The notes: a model not told the origin generated them from the letters alone. Shown: positions 41,144-50,785, numbered from the stretch's first letter. The stretch is DNA of 64,000 nt from Peptostreptococcus russellii (GCF_003012055.1 NZ_JYGE01000003.1:1-64000), one strand, 5' to 3'. Translations and numbers: made by a program.

Positions 41144-41412
41144 TTTTTATGAAAAAAGTGTATTTTTAGGTTGTAGAAAAGTACATTTTGATTCTAAAAA
41201 TTCAATTTATTGTAAAAATAATAAATATTGATTAAATTATATAAAATTTAAAAAAAATAAACAGCCTTTGTTAATGAATACTTTAACTTCTTTTATAAGA
41301 TAAGGAATATGGCTATTTTTATAATGAAAAGTAAGAAACGTTACCATAAAACAAGTATACGACATAATTAAAATAAATATGTTAAAAAAGCTTAAAAATA
41401 TTGTTAAAAATA
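41144..41412. other. AT-rich spacer upstream of the GntR promoter
   Basis: Contains several GTTAAAAA-type repeats and AT-rich sequence but no gene. The promoter at 41414-41441 begins just after it. Confidence 0.45.
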
Positions 41413-41413
41413 G

Positions 41414-41441
41414 TTGATTTAAAGATAGATTGTGGTATACT
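41414..41441 (+). promoter_or_regulatory. Promoter and candidate self-operator of the FCD-GntR gene
   Basis: TTGATT (-35, 41414-41419) and TATACT (-10, 41436-41441) are 16 bases apart. The -10 is embedded in the 12-bp palindrome TATACTAGTATA (41436-41447). A related sequence TGGTATACAAGTA occurs at 42274-42286 upstream of the CoA ligase gene, so both may be bound by the regulator. Confidence 0.5.
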
Positions 41442-41471
41442 AGTATATGTAAAGTGATTGGAGTTGATGTT

Positions 41472-42155
41472 ATGGAAAAACCAATCTCTTCGGAGGAAAT
41501 TTATCAGGATATTCTCAATAGAATTATTAATCTTGAGTTGGAACCTGGTAATAAAATTAGCGAAAATAGAATTGCAGATGAGTATGGTGTTTCTAGGTCA
41601 GTTATTAGGAATGCGTTTGCACGACTTACTCAAGATATGTTTTTGACGGTTTATCCTCAGAGGGGAACATACGTCAACTATATAGATTTAGACTACATTA
41701 GAACGGCATTATTGATTAGAATAGCAATTGAAAAAGAAATGCTGTATCGCTTTATGAAGAAAAAGGATAAGTCTAATATAATAGAAAAGATGAAAGTAAA
41801 CATAAAAAAACAAGAAGATTTTTATTATGCTAATGAGTACATGGAAGAGTTTCAAGGGTTAGATGAAGAGTTTCACGAGTATATAATCATTAGTGTTGAA
41901 AATGAAAATATACTTAATTTAATAAGTGTACATCTGTTACATATCTCTAGATGGAGAAATGTATATATTAGATTAGGATACAAAGTTTCTCATTTGATAG
42001 ATGAACACAGGTTGATTTTGAAATATATTGAAGAAGATAATTTAGATATGGCATTACAGTGTATGACAAAGCACATAGAAACGGTGACTGGTGAAATACA
42101 TATTGATCCTGAGTATAAACACTACTTCATGAGTTCTGAATCTGGCAAGAGATAA
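41472..42155 (+). CDS. GntR/FadR-type regulator adjacent to the fld cluster
   Basis: 227 aa from ATG 41472, with GGAG 9 bases upstream. The N-terminal winged helix is EIYQDILNRIINLELEPGNKISENRIADEYGVSRSVIRNAFARLTQDMFLTVYPQRGTYV (about 7-66). The C-terminal FCD domain has the metal-ligand pattern LDEEFHEYI and later DEHRLILKYIEEDN and MTKHIETV (His residues). FCD regulators bind organic acids. Its position 220 bp upstream of the fldL gene suggests control of the aromatic Stickland genes. Confidence 0.9.
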   Translation: MEKPISSEEIYQDILNRIINLELEPGNKISENRIADEYGVSRSVIRNAFARLTQDMFLTVYPQRGTYVNYIDLDYIRTALLIRIAIEKEMLYRFMKKKDKSNIIEKMKVNIKKQEDFYYANEYMEEFQGLDEEFHEYIIISVENENILNLISVHLLHISRWRNVYIRLGYKVSHLIDEHRLILKYIEEDNLDMALQCMTKHIETVTGEIHIDPEYKHYFMSSESGKR

Positions 42156-42273
42156 AGGTGAGTTTTGAGTGGATTTTTGTTTTTAATAAATTTGTTAATT
42201 TTTTTTTAACAATTATTTAAATTTACTTTACTTGTTAATAAAAAAATGTTAAACTGTTGTTGAGAAAAGGAAC

Positions 42274-42286
42274 TGGTATACAAGTA
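42274..42286 (+). promoter_or_regulatory. Possible GntR operator upstream of fldL
   Basis: TGGTATACAAGTA resembles the TGGTATACTAGTA at the GntR promoter. It lies 93-105 bp before the ligase start. In addition TTGTTAA (42192-42198) and TTAACAA (42206-42212) form an inverted repeat like a Rex site but with a 7-base spacer, longer than the usual four. Confidence 0.4.
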
Positions 42287-42378
42287 GCCAAGGAAAAATA
42301 GTTTTTATATAAAAATAAAGCTGTTGACTAATGGGGGTTAGGGCTTGGTAGTTGTTTTGTAGTATTGGGGGTAAAAAT

Positions 42379-44061
42379 ATGGAACTGATAAACATGACGG
42401 TGAGTGAATGTTTAGAAAAAAGAGCGCATGAAACACCGAATAGTATCTTCATGAATCATGGAGATGAGGTTTTTACATGGGGCTGTGTTAATAATGTAAC
42501 CAATAAAGTGGCGAAAATTTTAATGGAACAAGGTATTAAACCTGGTGATAGAGTGGGAATATTAGGTGTAAATAGCGCAAGTTGGATTATAGCTTTTCTC
42601 TCATTACAGAAGCTAGGAGCGGTGGCAGTCCTTATAAATCCTTGTTTTAAGGAAAAAGAACTGATTGACTGTATAAAAATAGCTGACATTAAACATCTTT
42701 TTTACACAAATCTTTGTGGTGGTGATTCAACTGAAGATGTGATAAAGAAGGTTAGAAAAGACAGAGAATCTAGTCATGTTAAGATTTACAATATTGAGCG
42801 AACTTATAAACAATGGCTAAAGTTAGTTGAGAGTAAACTTCCAGTGGAAAGAGAACTAGCAAAGCAAACAAATCCTCATGAGTTAGCGTGTATCTTATTT
42901 ACATCAGGTACAACTAATAATTGCAAGGGTGTAATGTTGAGTCATTATTCAATAGTAAACAATGCAAGAGAAGTAGTGAAACAAATGAAATGGGATGAAA
43001 ATGATAGAATGTGCCTGGCTGTGCCGTTATTTCATTGTTTCGGAATAACAGTTAGTTTATTAACTAGCATAATCGCAGGTATGCCGATATCATTAATACA
43101 TAAATATAAGACAACGCATGTTTGTGATGTCATTGAAAGAGATAAATGTACGATATTAAATGGAGTTCCAAGTATGTTTTTAGCAATGGTTAAAAACCCT
43201 AGGATGAAAGATTTCGATCTTAGCAGTCTAAAGAGTGGAATAATAGCAGGCTCTCCTATATATCCTCATGAATATAAAGAAGTATGTAGTAAGTTAAAAG
43301 GAATGAGATTACAAACTTCTTATGGATTAACAGAAGCATCTCCTTGTGTTTCGATAGCAGGGTATGATGATTCAATAGAATTAAAATCAAAGTCATCTGG
43401 AAAAGTAGTAAGTAATATAGATGTAAAGATAATTGATTTAGACACTATGAAAGAATGTAAAAGAAATGAAGTTGGCGAAATATTCGTCAAGGGATATAGT
43501 GTTACAAAAGGTTATTTAGCATCTGATCCAGTAGTATGTGATGCAGTTCAACCAGATGGTTGGCTCAGAACAGGGGACTTAGCTTATTTAGACGATGATG
43601 GTTACCTGTATGTAGTAGGAAGAAGAAAAAACTTGATTATAAGAGGAGGAGAAAATATATCTCCAGTTGAAATAGAACAGTTTATAAAAGAGGCCAAAAG
43701 AGGCTTAGAAGTATATGTGTTTGGAATGAAATCAGAAGTACTTCAAGAAGAAATAGTTGCTTGTATTGAACATAAAAAAGATGAAAAGATAGAAAAACAA
43801 ATAAAAGAATATTTGAAGAAAAATATCAGTACATACAAGATTCCTAGTTATTTCTTATTTATAGAAGAGTTTCCTAAAAATCCTACAGGTAAGATAAATG
43901 AAAAAGAAATCAGAAAAATTGCAACTGAAGAATTAAAAGAAGAAGTTGCAAGAAAAAATCAAGAAATACTAGAAAAGAAAAAGAAAAAAGCTGAAAAAGC
44001 ACATGAAAAAGATAAGAAAAAGCATAAGCACAAAGAGAAACATCATCATGAGAAACACTAA
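42379..44061 (+). CDS. fldL: Aryl-lactate/acyl-CoA ligase, AMP-forming (FldL-type), His/Lys-rich tail
   Basis: 560 aa from ATG 42379. Adenylate-forming enzyme with the ATP motif LFTSGTTNNCKGVM (about 173-186), the PLFHCFG substrate region, SYGLTEASP, the TGDLAYLDDDGYLYVVGRRKNLIIRGGENISP core and the catalytic Lys in NPTGKINEKEIRK near the C-terminus. In C. sporogenes an ATP-dependent phenyllactate-CoA ligase (FldL, from memory) primes the CoA-transfer cycle of the fld pathway, and the position upstream of fldA fits. After residue 530 there is an unusual Lys/Glu/His tail (KKKAEKAHEKDKKKHKHKEK followed by HHHEKH). Terminator-like hairpin at 44099. Confidence 0.82.
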   Translation: MELINMTVSECLEKRAHETPNSIFMNHGDEVFTWGCVNNVTNKVAKILMEQGIKPGDRVGILGVNSASWIIAFLSLQKLGAVAVLINPCFKEKELIDCIKIADIKHLFYTNLCGGDSTEDVIKKVRKDRESSHVKIYNIERTYKQWLKLVESKLPVERELAKQTNPHELACILFTSGTTNNCKGVMLSHYSIVNNAREVVKQMKWDENDRMCLAVPLFHCFGITVSLLTSIIAGMPISLIHKYKTTHVCDVIERDKCTILNGVPSMFLAMVKNPRMKDFDLSSLKSGIIAGSPIYPHEYKEVCSKLKGMRLQTSYGLTEASPCVSIAGYDDSIELKSKSSGKVVSNIDVKIIDLDTMKECKRNEVGEIFVKGYSVTKGYLASDPVVCDAVQPDGWLRTGDLAYLDDDGYLYVVGRRKNLIIRGGENISPVEIEQFIKEAKRGLEVYVFGMKSEVLQEEIVACIEHKKDEKIEKQIKEYLKKNISTYKIPSYFLFIEEFPKNPTGKINEKEIRKIATEELKEEVARKNQEILEKKKKKAEKAHEKDKKKHKHKEKHHHEKH

Positions 44062-44098
44062 GATGATGCGTTTAATTGCGGATGTTAGATAAGTAAAA

Positions 44099-44117
44099 AA
44101 CAAACTAAGTGTTTGTT
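44099..44117 (+). terminator. Hairpin after fldL
   Basis: AACAAAC and GTTTGTT arms with a TAAGT loop. The following T-tract is weak, so partial read-through into fldA is possible. Confidence 0.5.
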
Positions 44118-44275
44118 TAAATATAGCTAAGTTTGTTAACGATATATTTAAAAAATTAAGTTTAATAAAAATTTAAAAAATAAACAATGTTAAAAAAATG
44201 ATAAATATATCAAAGACATTCAGGAGTATAATTAAATTACATTAAATTAAATAATATTTTGTGGGAGGTAATGTG

Positions 44276-45514
44276 ATGAGCACTAGAAAACAACCATTAA
44301 AGGGGATCAAAGTCATTGAACTTGCTAACTTTATTGCTGCAGCTACAACAGGTAGATTTTTAGCAGATTTAGGTGCAGATGTTATAAAGATAGAAAGCGC
44401 TAAGGGGGATCCACTAAGATATACAGCACCTACAGAAGGTAGACCTTTAGATATGTATGAAAATACAACTTGGGAACTTGAAAATGCAAACAAGAGATGT
44501 ATATCTCTTAATATGAAGGATCCAGCAGGTAAGGAAGCATTCTTTAAGTTATTAGATGATGCTGACGTACTTATAACAAACTGGAGAGTTCAGGCACTAG
44601 AAAGAGCTGGTCTTGACTATGAAACTTTAAAAGTTAAATATCCAAGCCTAGTATATGCTCTATGTACTGGTTATGGTGAATTTGGTCCAGACAAGGATCT
44701 TCCAGGATTTGACTTCACAGCATTCTTTGCTAGAGGTGGATACCTAGAAAACCTTAGACAAAAGTCTGACGTTCCAATGAACGTTGTTCCAGGTTTAGGT
44801 GATCATAATGTTGGTATAAACCTTGCAGCAGGTGTTCTTGCAGCGCTATATCATGCTAAGCTTACAGGCGAAGGTGAAAAGGTTGAAACAAGTTTATTCG
44901 AAAGTGCAATATTCAACATGGGTATGATGATTCAGGCAGCTCAGTATCCTGACCATGGAGTTAAGTATCCAATAAATATTAGAGAAGCAAGCAATCCATT
45001 TAACGCTTGTTGGAGAACTAGTGAAGGAAGATATATTCAGACTTGTATGCCTGACTATAACACATACTTCAAGAAGTTCCTTACAGCTTTAGGATTAACT
45101 GATATGGTTGAAGATGAAAGATTCTTCCCAGTTCAGAACCTACACGAAAATGGATTAGGAACTACTGTATATGATAGAGTAATGTCAACATTTGAACAAA
45201 AGAGTCATGAAGAATGGGCACAGATATTAACAGAAGCTGATATTCCATTCGCATTAGCAAAGACTTGGGAAGAACTTCTTGAAGATGATCAGGCTTGGGC
45301 AAATGACTGTTTCCACAAGATGCAGTATCCAAATGGAGAAAGAGTACTGGTTAAGCACCCAATTAAGTTTGCTGAAATGGGACCAACTCCATACAACAAG
45401 GGACCAATGATTGGTGAGCATGGTGTCGAAGTAATGAAGGAACTTGGATACAATGAAGATCAAATAAATGAGATGATAGAAAATAAAACTCTATACATTT
45501 GGGAAGATAAATAA
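44276..45514 (+). CDS. fldA: Cinnamoyl-CoA:phenyllactate CoA-transferase FldA
   Basis: 412 aa from ATG 44276; GGGAGG (44263-44268) supports this over the upstream GTG codons. Class III CoA transferase: KGIKVIELANFIAAATTGRFLADLGADVIKIESAKGDPLR at the N-terminus, and LVYALCTGYGEFGPDKDLPGFDFTAFFARGG with the catalytic Asp in the PGFDFT/GDHNVG regions (about 169 and 190). It moves CoA from cinnamoyl-CoA, or its indole or hydroxyphenyl analogues, to the corresponding aryl-lactate. First gene of fldAIBC-acdA-etfBA, all in one direction with short gaps. Confidence 0.93.
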   Translation: MSTRKQPLKGIKVIELANFIAAATTGRFLADLGADVIKIESAKGDPLRYTAPTEGRPLDMYENTTWELENANKRCISLNMKDPAGKEAFFKLLDDADVLITNWRVQALERAGLDYETLKVKYPSLVYALCTGYGEFGPDKDLPGFDFTAFFARGGYLENLRQKSDVPMNVVPGLGDHNVGINLAAGVLAALYHAKLTGEGEKVETSLFESAIFNMGMMIQAAQYPDHGVKYPINIREASNPFNACWRTSEGRYIQTCMPDYNTYFKKFLTALGLTDMVEDERFFPVQNLHENGLGTTVYDRVMSTFEQKSHEEWAQILTEADIPFALAKTWEELLEDDQAWANDCFHKMQYPNGERVLVKHPIKFAEMGPTPYNKGPMIGEHGVEVMKELGYNEDQINEMIENKTLYIWEDK

Positions 45515-45605
45515 TACTTTTTTATGAGTATTACTAATTCGCCGTTTAAGTATTTTAGTAGAGTATGTTTGTAACTAATTTAAATAGTGAAGGATGATGA
45601 AAAAA

Positions 45606-46394
45606 ATGAGTGAAATATATACAATGGGTATTGACATAGGTTCAACTTCATCAAAGTGTGTAATACTCAAAAATGGAAAAGATATAGTAAGTAAAGGCGT
45701 GGTCAACTTAGGCGCAGGAACAAAAGGCGTGGATCGCGTAATAGATGAAGTGATAAAAAAAGCTAATTTGACTTTAAAAGACATTGAAGTAATTGTTTCT
45801 ACTGGTTATGGTAGAAACAGTTACGATGATGCAAAGAAAACAATGAGTGAATTAAGTTGTCACGCAAAGGGTGGATCTTATATATTCGGCGATGTAAGAA
45901 CAATAATTGACATCGGCGGACAGGATATAAAGGTTTTGAAACTCAATAATAAAGGGCAGCTAATGAATTTCTTAATGAACGATAAGTGTGCCGCTGGAAC
46001 AGGAAGATTCTTAGAGGTAATGTGTGGAGTGTTGGACGTTGAACTAGGAGATCTAGGGAAACTTGATGAACAAGCTACAGAAAAAACACCTATAAGTTCT
46101 ACTTGTACAGTATTTGCCGAATCAGAAGTAATTTCTTGTATGGCAAAGAAGATTCCAATCCCAAATATAGTAAAGGGAATCCACTACTCTGTTGCTAGTA
46201 GAGTAGCGGGACTTGCTAAAAGGGGTGGACTTACACAGCCAGTAGCTATGACTGGTGGAGTTACAAAAAACTCTGGAATAGTTAGAGCTTTAAGTGGAGA
46301 ATTAGAAACTGAAATAATGATTTCTGAAGATTCACAGATGGCAGGTGCTATAGGGGCGGCCTTATACGCTTATGAAGAATATTTAAAAAGCTAG
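45606..46394 (+). CDS. fldI: Dehydratase activator FldI
   Basis: 262 aa from ATG 45606; AAGGA at 45590-45594 makes the ATGs at 45594/45597 unlikely. BcrAD/BadFG-type ATPase: YTMGIDIGSTSSKCVIL and STGYGRNSYDDAKKTMSEL, then TIIDIGGQDIKVL. The homodimer holds one [4Fe-4S] cluster between subunits through the cysteines in NDKCAAGTGRFLEV (about 123) and SSTCTVFAESEVISCMAKK. ATP hydrolysis drives one electron into the FldBC dehydratase to start radical dehydration. The cluster is oxygen-sensitive. Confidence 0.95.
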   Translation: MSEIYTMGIDIGSTSSKCVILKNGKDIVSKGVVNLGAGTKGVDRVIDEVIKKANLTLKDIEVIVSTGYGRNSYDDAKKTMSELSCHAKGGSYIFGDVRTIIDIGGQDIKVLKLNNKGQLMNFLMNDKCAAGTGRFLEVMCGVLDVELGDLGKLDEQATEKTPISSTCTVFAESEVISCMAKKIPIPNIVKGIHYSVASRVAGLAKRGGLTQPVAMTGGVTKNSGIVRALSGELETEIMISEDSQMAGAIGAALYAYEEYLKS

Positions 46395-46407
46395 AAAGGA
46401 GCTTATC

Positions 46408-47646
46408 ATGAGTAATACAGGAATGGTAGAAGAAAAGCCAGCAAAGAAAATGTTGGGAGAAATTGTTGCAAAGCACTATCAGGAAGCATGGGATGCAAAA
46501 GAGAGAGGGGAAAAAGTTGGTTGGTGTGCGTCTAACTTCCCTCAGGAAATATTTGAAACACTAGACATAAAGGTTGTTTACCCTGAAAACCAGGCAGCTG
46601 CAATATCTGCTAAGGGTGGTGGACAGAGATTATGTGAAGTTGCAGAAAATAACGGATACTCAAATGATATCTGTGCATATGCTAGAATAAGCTTGGCTTA
46701 TATGGATGTAAAGGATGCACCAGAACTTAACATGCCTCAGCCAGACTTCGTTGCTTGCTGTAACAATATATGTAACTGTATGATCAAATGGTACGAGAAT
46801 ATAGCGAAAGAATTAAATATTCCACTAATATTAATAGATGTACCTTATAATAACGAATATGAAGCTGGAGATGACAGAGTTGAATACCTAAAGGGTCAGT
46901 TTGACTATGCTATCAAGCAGCTAGAAGATTTAACTGGTAAAAAATGGGATGAAGATAAGTTTAATGAAGTTATGGAAGTATCTCAGAGAACAGGTAGAGC
47001 TTGGTTAAAGGCTACTGGTTACGCTAAGTATACTCCATCACCATTCAGTGGTTTTGATGTATTCAACCATATGGCAGTTGCAGTATGTGCAAGAGGTAAG
47101 CTAGAATCAGCTTTAGCTTTTGAAAAGCTTGCAGAAGAATTCGATCAGAACGTTAAGGAAGGTAAGTCTACTTTCAAGGCCGATGAAAAATACAGAATTG
47201 TGTTTGAAGGTATAGCTTGTTGGCCACACCTAAGACACACATTCAAACAGTTGAAGGATAATGGTGTAAACGTTTGCGGTACTGTATATGCAGATGCATT
47301 CGGATACATTTACAATAATACTTATGAATTGATGCAGGCTTACTGCGGAACTCCAAACGCTATTTCTTATGAAAGAGCTACAGATATGAGACTTAAGTTG
47401 CTAGAAGAAAACAACATAGATGGTATGTTATTCCACATAAACAGAAGCTGTAAGCAGTGGAGTGCTATCATGTATGAAATGGAAAGAGAAATCAGAGAAA
47501 AGACTGGAATACCAACAGCTACATTTGATGGTGACCAGGCGGATCCAAGAAACTTCTCAGAAGCACAATATGATACAAGAGTACAGGGTCTTATAGAAGT
47601 AATGGAAGCAAGTAAAGCAGCAAAGGAGGCACAAAGACATGAGTAA
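46408..47646 (+). CDS. fldB: Phenyllactyl-CoA dehydratase subunit FldB
   Basis: 412-aa large subunit of the 2-hydroxyacyl-CoA dehydratase (HgdB/FldB family). Iron-sulfur ligand cysteines are visible in VGWCASNFPQEIFE (about 32), CCNNICNCMIKWYE (about 113-120) and the later NRSCKQWS segment. It removes water from (R)-phenyllactyl-CoA, and probably from indolelactyl- and hydroxyphenyllactyl-CoA, by a ketyl-radical mechanism after activation by FldI. It starts 13 bp after fldI with AAAGGAG and overlaps fldC by 8 bases. Confidence 0.95.
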   Translation: MSNTGMVEEKPAKKMLGEIVAKHYQEAWDAKERGEKVGWCASNFPQEIFETLDIKVVYPENQAAAISAKGGGQRLCEVAENNGYSNDICAYARISLAYMDVKDAPELNMPQPDFVACCNNICNCMIKWYENIAKELNIPLILIDVPYNNEYEAGDDRVEYLKGQFDYAIKQLEDLTGKKWDEDKFNEVMEVSQRTGRAWLKATGYAKYTPSPFSGFDVFNHMAVAVCARGKLESALAFEKLAEEFDQNVKEGKSTFKADEKYRIVFEGIACWPHLRHTFKQLKDNGVNVCGTVYADAFGYIYNNTYELMQAYCGTPNAISYERATDMRLKLLEENNIDGMLFHINRSCKQWSAIMYEMEREIREKTGIPTATFDGDQADPRNFSEAQYDTRVQGLIEVMEASKAAKEAQRHE

Positions 47647-48757
47647 TATAAATTTATTATTAGAAAAGCTAGATGTATGTCCATTAGAACAATTGGATAA
47701 ATATACAAATGATGGCAAGAAGGTAATAGGTTGTGCACCAGTATATGCACCAGAAGAATTAGTATACGCAGCAGGAATGATACCAATGGGTATCTGGGGT
47801 GCTGAAGGTGAAGTTACTTCAGCAAAAGAATACTTCCCAGCATTCTATGCAGCTCCAATACTAAGACTTATGGACTTAGGTTTAGAAGGAAAGCTTGACA
47901 AGATGTCAGGAATGATAATAGGCGGTTTAAGTGATGGTCTTAAGGGTCTTAGCCAGAACTGGAAAAGAGCAGTAAAGAACGTACCTTGCCTATATATAGG
48001 ATATGGACAGAACAGAAAGATAAAAGCTGGTATTGATTACAATGAAAAACAATATATAAAGCTTAAGAAGGAACTAGAAGAGATTGCTGGTTGCAAGATA
48101 GAAGACAGCAAGGTTGAAGAAGCTATAGTATTATACAACAATCATAGAAAAGCTATGAGCGAATTTAACCAACTAGCATCTACTCATCTAAACACAATAA
48201 CACCAACACTTAGAGCAAGAGTAATGTCTAGTGCTTATTTCTTTGATAAGGCTGAACACTTAGCAATATTAGAAGAAATAAATAATATACTAAAGTCAAC
48301 TCCAGAAGAAAAGTTTGAAGGTAAGAAAATTGTTACAACTGGTATACTAGCGAACAGCCCTGATATCATGAAGATATTAGAAGAATTCAAGCTAGGTATA
48401 GTAGATGATAACGTTAACCATGAATCTGGACAGTTTGATTATTTAGTTGATGAAGCTACTGACAATCCAGTAAGAGCTTTAGCTAAATGGATTTCAGATA
48501 TAGAAGGTAGTGCATTATTGTACGATCCAAGTAAGCTTAGAGGACAGATAGTAATAGACAAGGTTAAGAAACACAATGCCGATGGAGTATTATATCTTAT
48601 GACTAAGTTTAGTGAATCAGATGAATTTGATTATCCAATCATTAGAGATGAACTTAATGAAGCTGGAATAATGAACATTCTAGTTGAAGTGGATCAGCAA
48701 ATGACTAACTTCGAACAAGCAAAGACTGCATTGCAGACATTTGCAGATATGATTTAA
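47639..48757 (+). CDS. fldC: Phenyllactyl-CoA dehydratase subunit FldC
   Basis: 372-aa partner subunit, same family: GKKVIGCAPVYAPEELVYAAGMIPMGIWG with the first cluster cysteine, a loop GGLSDGLKGLSQNW where some homologues have a second ligand, and the C-terminal region RGQIVIDKVKKHNADGVLYLMTKFSESDEFDYP. It forms the heterodimer with FldB. The start codon lies inside the fldB end (8-base overlap), showing translational coupling. GGAGG is present within fldB upstream. Confidence 0.94.
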   Translation: MSNINLLLEKLDVCPLEQLDKYTNDGKKVIGCAPVYAPEELVYAAGMIPMGIWGAEGEVTSAKEYFPAFYAAPILRLMDLGLEGKLDKMSGMIIGGLSDGLKGLSQNWKRAVKNVPCLYIGYGQNRKIKAGIDYNEKQYIKLKKELEEIAGCKIEDSKVEEAIVLYNNHRKAMSEFNQLASTHLNTITPTLRARVMSSAYFFDKAEHLAILEEINNILKSTPEEKFEGKKIVTTGILANSPDIMKILEEFKLGIVDDNVNHESGQFDYLVDEATDNPVRALAKWISDIEGSALLYDPSKLRGQIVIDKVKKHNADGVLYLMTKFSESDEFDYPIIRDELNEAGIMNILVEVDQQMTNFEQAKTALQTFADMI

Positions 48758-48788
48758 TTAAACATTAAAAATTTTAAGGAGGCAATCT

Positions 48789-49922
48789 ATGATTTTCGAA
48801 AAAGAACACGAATTAGTTCGTCAGCTAGCAAAGCAATTTGCTGAAGAAGTAATAAAGCCAACTGCTGAAGAAGTAGATGAAACAGGCGAATTTCCAATGG
48901 AAATATATCACAAAATGGCTGATGCTGGATTTTTAGGTATCAAGATACCAAAGGAATATGGTGGATCAGGAGGAGATCACCGTTCATATGCAATCGTTAT
49001 GGAAGAGTTAGCTAAGGCTTCTGGCGTTTCAACTATATGGATATCATCTCCAAACTCACTACAGTCAACACCAATATTAAGAGATGGTACTGAAGAACAG
49101 AAGGAAAAATACCTAAGACCAATGGTTACAGGAGAAAAAATGTTCTGTTTCGCACTTACTGAGCCAGGTGCAGGTTCTGATGCAGGTTCAATATTAACTA
49201 CTGCAGTTGCTGATGGAGATGACTACATCATCAACGGTAGAAAGACATTTATAACAGGAGCACCAGTATCTGACTATGTAATTTTATTCGCTAAGACTAA
49301 TCCAGAATTAGGAACTAAGGGAATATCTACATTCATAGTAGACTCAAAGGCAGAAGGCGTATCATTTGGTAAGCCAGAAAATAAGATGGGTGTAATTGGT
49401 TGCCCAACTAGTGACGTTGTTCTAGAAAACGTAAGAGTTCCAAAAACAATGATGTTAGGAAAAGAAGGTAGAGGATTTATCAACGCAATGAAGACACTTT
49501 CAGTTGGTAGATTAGGTATAGCTTGCCAGGCACTAGGTATAGCAGAAGGTGCTATGGAAGAAGCTGTTAAGTATGCAAAGGCTAGAAATCAGTTTGGTAG
49601 ATCAATAGCTAATTTCCAGAACACTCAGTTCATACTAGCTGAAATGGAAACAAAGATTTGTGCTATGCGTCACCTTGTATACGATGCTGCATATCAGATG
49701 GATATGGGTAAACCAGCCGATAAGGAAGCTTCAATGGCGAAGTTATTTGCTACTGAAGAAGGTAAGTGGATAGTAGATAAGGCATTACAGATTCACGGTG
49801 GTTATGGTTACATCAAGGAATATCCAGTAGAAAGAATGTATAGAGACATGAGAGTAACTTCAATTTATGAAGGTACTTCAGAAGTACAGAAGATGGTTAT
49901 AGCATCAAACGTATTGAAATAA
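48789..49922 (+). CDS. acdA: Acyl-CoA dehydrogenase AcdA
   Basis: 377-aa FAD acyl-CoA dehydrogenase: ALTEPGAGSDAGSILT FAD/substrate motif (about 123-138), TFITGAPVSDYVILFAKT, ARNQFGRSIANFQ, and the C-terminal QIHGGYGYIKEYPVERMYRDMRVTSIYEGTSEVQ with the catalytic Glu in YEGTSE. It reduces the aryl-acrylyl-CoA made by FldBC to aryl-propionyl-CoA with EtfAB, giving phenylpropionate or indolepropionate after CoA transfer. Part of the fldAIBC operon, AAGGAGG RBS. Confidence 0.93.
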   Translation: MIFEKEHELVRQLAKQFAEEVIKPTAEEVDETGEFPMEIYHKMADAGFLGIKIPKEYGGSGGDHRSYAIVMEELAKASGVSTIWISSPNSLQSTPILRDGTEEQKEKYLRPMVTGEKMFCFALTEPGAGSDAGSILTTAVADGDDYIINGRKTFITGAPVSDYVILFAKTNPELGTKGISTFIVDSKAEGVSFGKPENKMGVIGCPTSDVVLENVRVPKTMMLGKEGRGFINAMKTLSVGRLGIACQALGIAEGAMEEAVKYAKARNQFGRSIANFQNTQFILAEMETKICAMRHLVYDAAYQMDMGKPADKEASMAKLFATEEGKWIVDKALQIHGGYGYIKEYPVERMYRDMRVTSIYEGTSEVQKMVIASNVLK

Positions 49923-49937
49923 GGGGAGGTAGTATAA

Positions 49938-50729
49938 ATGAAAATTGTAGTTTGCATTAAGCAAGTACCAGATACAACAGAGGTAAAGCTTGATCCTGTT
50001 AAGAATACTTTAATTCGTGACGGGGTACCAAGTATAATAAATCCTGACGATAAAGCAGGTTTGGAATTAGCACTTCAGATAAAAGAAGATGTTCCAGGTA
50101 GTACTGTAACAGTAGTATCAATGGGACCTCCACAGGCACAGCTTGCAATAAGAGAAGCATTAGCTATGGGATGTGATGATGGTATATTAGTATCAGATAG
50201 AGCATTCGGTGGAGCAGATACATGGGCTACATCAACAACAATAGCAGGAGCATTAAGAAACTTAGATTATGATATAATAATAGCTGGTAGACAGGCTATA
50301 GATGGTGATACAGCTCAGGTTGGACCACAGATAGCTGAACATCTACAGATACCACAGATTTCTTATTGTGAAAGCCTAAAGGTTGAAGATGGAAAGTTCA
50401 TAGTTAAGAGACAATTCGAGGACAGATATCATATTATCGAAATACAGCCACCTTGTCTAATAACTACTTTAAGCGAAGAAATAACTCCAAGATATATGTC
50501 AGTTGGTGGAATATTTGACGCTTATAAGAAGGATATAAAGGTTTGGGGACTAAAAGACATAGAAGACAAACTTGATGTAGCAAATATCGGTTTAAAGGGA
50601 TCACCTACAAATGTTAAAAAGTCATTCACTAAGCAGGCTAAGGGCAAGGGTGTTAAGCTAGAAGGTTTAACTCCAGAAGAAGCAGCAGATGCAATTCTTG
50701 CTAAGCTACAAGAAAAGTATTTAATATAA
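49938..50729 (+). CDS. etfB: Electron transfer flavoprotein beta subunit EtfB
   Basis: 263-aa EtfB: MKIVVCIKQVPDTTEVKLDP start, GPPQAQLAIREALAMGCDDGILVSDRAFGGADTWATS, and the signature RQAIDGDTAQVGPQIAEHL near 117-135. It forms the heterodimer with EtfA that passes electrons to AcdA. It lies 15 bp after acdA with GGGGAGG. In such clusters the Etf complex may bifurcate electrons between ferredoxin and the enoyl-CoA analogue; the sequence alone does not decide this. Confidence 0.94.
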   Translation: MKIVVCIKQVPDTTEVKLDPVKNTLIRDGVPSIINPDDKAGLELALQIKEDVPGSTVTVVSMGPPQAQLAIREALAMGCDDGILVSDRAFGGADTWATSTTIAGALRNLDYDIIIAGRQAIDGDTAQVGPQIAEHLQIPQISYCESLKVEDGKFIVKRQFEDRYHIIEIQPPCLITTLSEEITPRYMSVGGIFDAYKKDIKVWGLKDIEDKLDVANIGLKGSPTNVKKSFTKQAKGKGVKLEGLTPEEAADAILAKLQEKYLI

Positions 50730-50785
50730 TACTGTAAATTTTGAAAGATAATTTTAATACAATAATTTGAAAGGAAGATAACCCA

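Noticed and set aside
42192..42212. TTGTTAA...TTAACAA as a Rex redox-sensor site upstream of fldL
   Set aside because: The spacer is 7 bases, where the clostridial Rex site I remember has four, and T-rich DNA here makes such repeats likely by chance.
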